A stretch of 64,000 nt of DNA from an uncultured Allomuricauda sp. (GTDB taxonomy: Bacteria > Bacteroidota > Bacteroidia > Flavobacteriales > Flavobacteriaceae), in contig NZ_CANMOO010000003.1 in assembly GCF_947499585.1 (NCBI RefSeq), positions 277,827 through 341,826 of the forward strand. Direction: 5' to 3'. Position numbers and translations under genes: made by a program. The notes beneath the pieces are model-generated. The model did no database searches. It was given only the letters and a program-made list of their open reading frames with translations, and was not told where the DNA came from. This document shows, in pieces, positions 61,459-64,000 of the stretch (positions are counted from its first letter, which is position 1; every line of letters begins with the position of its first letter).

Positions 61459-62189
61459 TGGAATTACGCGCTATTATAGTAGAAGACGAGGCAAATAGTA
61501 GGGAAATATTAAGGAATTATATTGCCAAATATTGTGATGGCGTAAAGCTTTTAGGAGAAGCTTCTAATATTGATGAAGGGCTGCAACTAATTCAACAGCA
61601 TCAACCAGATTTGGTGTTTTTAGATGTTGAAATGCCCTTTGGTAACGCCTTTGATCTTCTGGACAAAATCCCTGAACGAACTTTTGAAACAGTTTTTGTG
61701 ACAGCTTATAATCAATATGCAATGGATGCATTGAACAACCATGCCGCATATTATCTTATGAAACCCATAAATATTGATGAGCTGATAAAAGCGGTGGAAT
61801 ATGTCAAGGAAATCAAGGAGAAAGAAAATGCTCTGGATGGTCAAGTATTAAAAGCCAGAACAATTAAAGCAGAGGGGAAAATAACCCTGCCGCAACTGGA
61901 TGGCTTTCAAGTTTTGGAAGTAGGGGATATCTTCTTTTGTAAAGCCGATGACAATTACACAGAAATATATCTGGAGCATAAGAAAATTGTAGTGAGCAAA
62001 ACACTCAAGTATTTTGAAGAAGCCCTTACGGAATATGCCTTTGCCAGAATTCATAAATCGTATTTGATAAATGTAGGGGAAGTAGTAAAATATAAAAGAG
62101 GAAAGGGAGGTAGTGTTGTTTTATCAAATGGGAAGGAACTATCCGTTTCTGCATCTAAAAAGGCAGCATTATTATCTTATTTTCAATAA
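61458..62189 (+). CDS. LytTR-family response regulator
   Basis: 243-aa DNA-binding regulator partnered with the preceding kinase (ATG overlaps its TGA). The receiver domain (about 1-120) begins LRAIIVEDEANSREIL and has the phosphorylation aspartate in DLVFLDVEMPFGNAF and the switch VTAYNQYAMDAL with KPI. The C-terminal LytTR domain (about 140-243) shows VGDIFFCKADDNYTEIYLEH, TLKYFEEALTEYAFARIHKSYLINV and KGGSVVLSNGKELSVS. I use ATG 61458; a TTG one codon earlier exists. Targets cannot be read from this window. Confidence 0.94.
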   Translation: MELRAIIVEDEANSREILRNYIAKYCDGVKLLGEASNIDEGLQLIQQHQPDLVFLDVEMPFGNAFDLLDKIPERTFETVFVTAYNQYAMDALNNHAAYYLMKPINIDELIKAVEYVKEIKEKENALDGQVLKARTIKAEGKITLPQLDGFQVLEVGDIFFCKADDNYTEIYLEHKKIVVSKTLKYFEEALTEYAFARIHKSYLINVGEVVKYKRGKGGSVVLSNGKELSVSASKKAALLSYFQ

Positions 62190-62204
62190 AATCAATTCAA
62201 GAAT

Positions 62205-62714
62205 ATGATACTTAGATCCGTAAGGGGAAAATCCCCAGAAATAGGAGAAGACTGTTTTATAGCCGAAAATGCCACTATCGTTGGAGAAGTGTCTATGGGA
62301 GACCAATGCAGCATTTGGTACAATGCAGTTATCAGGGGAGATGTGCATTTTATAAAAATGGGAAACAAAGTCAATGTGCAGGATGGTGCTGTTATTCATT
62401 GTACCTATCAAAAATCACCTACCACAATTGGGAACAACGTTTCCATTGGCCATAATGCTTTGGTGCATGGCTGTACTGTAAAGGACAATGTGCTGATTGG
62501 TATGGGCAGTATTATTATGGATGATTGTATTGTAGAAAGTAATTCAATTATTGCTGCTGGAGCTGTTTTAACGCAAGGTACTCATGTTGAAGCAGGAAGT
62601 ATTTATGCGGGAATGCCAGCTAAAAAAATAAAGGATGTAAGTCCAGAACTGAGTTCGGGGGAAATAGACCGTATTGCCGATGCCTATGTAATGTATTCAA
62701 GTTGGTTTAAGTAG
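62205..62714 (+). CDS. Gamma-carbonic-anhydrase-like hexapeptide protein
   Basis: 169-aa left-handed beta-helix protein of the gamma carbonic anhydrase/YrdA/PaaY group. Hexapeptide repeats run through the protein (IVGEVSMGDQCSIWYNAVIRGD, IGNNVSIGHNALVHGC, VLIGMGSIIMDDCIVESNS). The three zinc-type histidines are present in AVIHCTYQ, IGHNA and LVHGC, so metal binding is likely; hydratase activity is not proven for many members. It begins 15 bp after the response regulator stop and may be co-transcribed. Confidence 0.92.
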   Translation: MILRSVRGKSPEIGEDCFIAENATIVGEVSMGDQCSIWYNAVIRGDVHFIKMGNKVNVQDGAVIHCTYQKSPTTIGNNVSIGHNALVHGCTVKDNVLIGMGSIIMDDCIVESNSIIAAGAVLTQGTHVEAGSIYAGMPAKKIKDVSPELSSGEIDRIADAYVMYSSWFK

Positions 62715-62716
62715 TA

Positions 62717-62744
62717 TTGGCAATTCAAATTATCCCTATTTTAG
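62717..62744 (+). promoter_or_regulatory. Possible promoter of fabD
   Basis: TTG (62717-62719), 17-bp spacer, TATTTTAG (62737-62744), one mismatch to TAnnTTTG; the ATG is 21 bp downstream. Confidence 0.35.
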
Positions 62745-62765
62745 CACCGTTATAAAACTAAACTG

Positions 62766-63647
62766 ATGAATGCATATATTTTTCCAGGACAAGGAGCTCA
62801 ATTTGTTGGAATGGGCTTAGATCTTTATGAAAACCATAACCAAGCACAAGAACTATTTGAACAAGCCAATGATATTTTAGGTTTCTCCATTACAGATATC
62901 ATGTTTGAAGGAACTCCTGAAGATTTAAAACAGACCAAGGTAACCCAGCCTGCTATTTTTTTGCATTCCGTTATTCTGAGTAAGGTTCTTGGGGAAAATT
63001 TTAAACCAAATATGGTTGCAGGTCATTCTTTGGGAGAGTTTTCCGCTTTGGTGGCCAATGGTACTTTAAACTTTGAAGATGGATTAAAATTGGTTTCACA
63101 GAGAGCTTTGGCAATGCAAAAGGCATGTGAGATTCAACCAAGCACTATGGCTGCGGTTTTAGGTTTGGATGATGAGGTGGTCGAAAAAATATGCCAAGAA
63201 ACAGAAGGAATTGTAGTCCCTGCAAATTACAATTGTCCAGGTCAATTGGTAATTTCGGGAGAGATTGAAGCTGTAAATGTTGCCTGCGAAAAATTAAAAG
63301 AAGCTGGAGCTCGTAGAGCTTTGTTGCTTCCTGTTGGTGGAGCGTTCCATTCACCTTTAATGGAACCGGCCAGGGAAGAATTGGCAGCTGCCATAGAAGC
63401 AACCAATTTTAGCGGACCTATCTGCCCAATCTATCAAAATGTGCCGACTACTGCTGTTACAAATGCTGATGAAATCAAAGCCAATTTGATTTCCCAGTTG
63501 ACCGCTCCCGTAAAATGGACTCAGAGCGTGCAACAAATGATTAAAGATGGAGGGAAATCTTTTGTAGAAGTTGGTCCCGGTAAAGTATTGCAGGGCTTGG
63601 TTAGAAAGATAGATTCTAGTGTAGAAACATCTTCTGGCGTCATATAA
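62766..63647 (+). CDS. fabD: Malonyl-CoA:ACP transacylase
   Basis: Transfers malonyl groups from CoA to acyl carrier protein for fatty acid synthesis (293 aa, cytoplasmic). N-terminal oxyanion-hole motif FPGQGAQFVGMG, nucleophile serine in GHSLGEFSAL (near residue 88), malonyl-binding arginine in SQRALAMQKA, catalytic histidine in GGAFHSPLMEPAR (near 195) and the closing FVEVGPGKVLQGLVRKI. Length and motifs are standard. It stands alone here rather than in a fab operon, as is common in Bacteroidota. Confidence 0.96.
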   Translation: MNAYIFPGQGAQFVGMGLDLYENHNQAQELFEQANDILGFSITDIMFEGTPEDLKQTKVTQPAIFLHSVILSKVLGENFKPNMVAGHSLGEFSALVANGTLNFEDGLKLVSQRALAMQKACEIQPSTMAAVLGLDDEVVEKICQETEGIVVPANYNCPGQLVISGEIEAVNVACEKLKEAGARRALLLPVGGAFHSPLMEPAREELAAAIEATNFSGPICPIYQNVPTTAVTNADEIKANLISQLTAPVKWTQSVQQMIKDGGKSFVEVGPGKVLQGLVRKIDSSVETSSGVI

Positions 63648-63803
63648 ATAAAGATTTTTCTGACCTCAAAGGTATTTCACCTAAGAAAGATAGATTTAGT
63701 CTGTAAAGTTGTGGTGTTCCTTCATTTTTTAGTAATATTGATTCTTCCCAAATCACCAACCAAAACCAAAGCAAGAACTATACTGAAAATCGTTAAATAG
63801 GTG

Positions 63804-64000
63804 ATGTTACCCTTCTTAAAAAAAGCTTCTTTTTTATTTTTCTCTAACTATGGTAAAGAGAAAATACCCTTAATAGCATTTATAATATTCGGTTTTAGTT
63901 TTGGGTACGGGCAAGTGACAGTCGAGTTTTCACAGGCAACCGGTTCGGATGCTGAGAACACAGGGGGTAACCTTCCGGTGCTGTTCATCACGGGAACGGT
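63804..64000 (+). CDS. Start of a probable secreted Calx-beta-domain surface protein (cut by window end)
   Basis: The frame from ATG 63804 is open to the last base (65 codons plus 2 bases). An in-frame TAG at 63798 limits the start to GTG 63801 or ATG 63804. The N-terminus is long and basic-hydrophobic (LPFLKKASFLFFSNYGKEK), followed by a signal helix (IPLIAFIIFGFSFGYGQ, about residues 21-37). The mature part begins VTVEFSQATGSDAENTGGNLP and LFITGTV, the pattern of Calx-beta modules in Flavobacteriaceae surface proteins. Such proteins are usually long repetitive T9SS cargo with a C-terminal sorting domain. The remainder is outside the window, so size and export route are inference. Confidence 0.65.
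   Translation, partial: MLPFLKKASFLFFSNYGKEKIPLIAFIIFGFSFGYGQVTVEFSQATGSDAENTGGNLPVLFITGT

Overview
The window comes from a gliding-type, probably marine, aerobic member of the Bacteroidota, family Flavobacteriaceae (Maribacter/Zobellia-like at a guess). The signs are low GC, Bacteroidota-type promoters (TTG, about 20 bp, TAnnTTTG), a giant SprA protein and a PorP/SprF protein of the type IX secretion system (T9SS), a full alternative complex III (ACIII) operon, and many TTG/GTG starts. It is mostly ordinary core chromosome. I see no rRNA, tRNA, insertion sequence, prophage or CRISPR array, and no gene-free stretch above 300 bp.

Layout. 0-4 kb: end of nusA (its start lies before base 1) and infB, closed by a terminator shared with a convergent SPOR-domain gene. 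4.6-16.4 kb: respiratory operon actABCDEF-coxB-coxA, encoding a quinol:cytochrome c oxidoreductase and the two core subunits of an aa3 oxidase. 16.4-26 kb: a DUF2807 protein, an acyl-CoA oxidase-like enzyme, ruvB-queG, a sodium symporter, and a malic enzyme-PTA fusion. 26-34.7 kb: ruvA coupled to the 7.1-kb sprA, then gcvH and a VanZ-like gene. 34.7-36.9 kb: TonB, a small orphan and a metallo-beta-lactamase-fold protein. 37-42.2 kb: the second respiratory block, with heme O synthase, two oxidase subunits III, subunit IV, a cysteine-less Sco-like protein, Sco, DUF420 and a small CxxC membrane protein. These complete and assemble the oxidase whose subunits I and II lie about 20 kb upstream.

42.3-51.8 kb is the most accessory-like region: a tandemly duplicated tripartite ABC efflux cassette (permease-permease-adaptor, then ATPase-permease-permease-adaptor-TolC). 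There is only one ATPase and one outer-membrane channel for four permeases and two adaptors. Both halves are preceded by the same bipartite element, TGTAACA-N16-GTCTTATT, which looks like an extracytoplasmic-function (ECF) sigma promoter. No sigma factor for it lies in the window. I consider this the best candidate for an under-described, co-regulated system here.

51.8-64 kb: tsaB, a MscS channel, a DUF255 lipoprotein, dodecin, a NifU-like protein with duplicated N-domains, PorP/SprF, a VWA lipoprotein, a TPR sensor kinase with LytTR regulator, gamma-carbonic anhydrase, fabD, and the first 65 codons of a probable Calx-beta surface protein cut by the window end.

All assignments come from reading sequence and motifs; no database search was run. 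Promoter and terminator calls rest on motif and hairpin inspection only.
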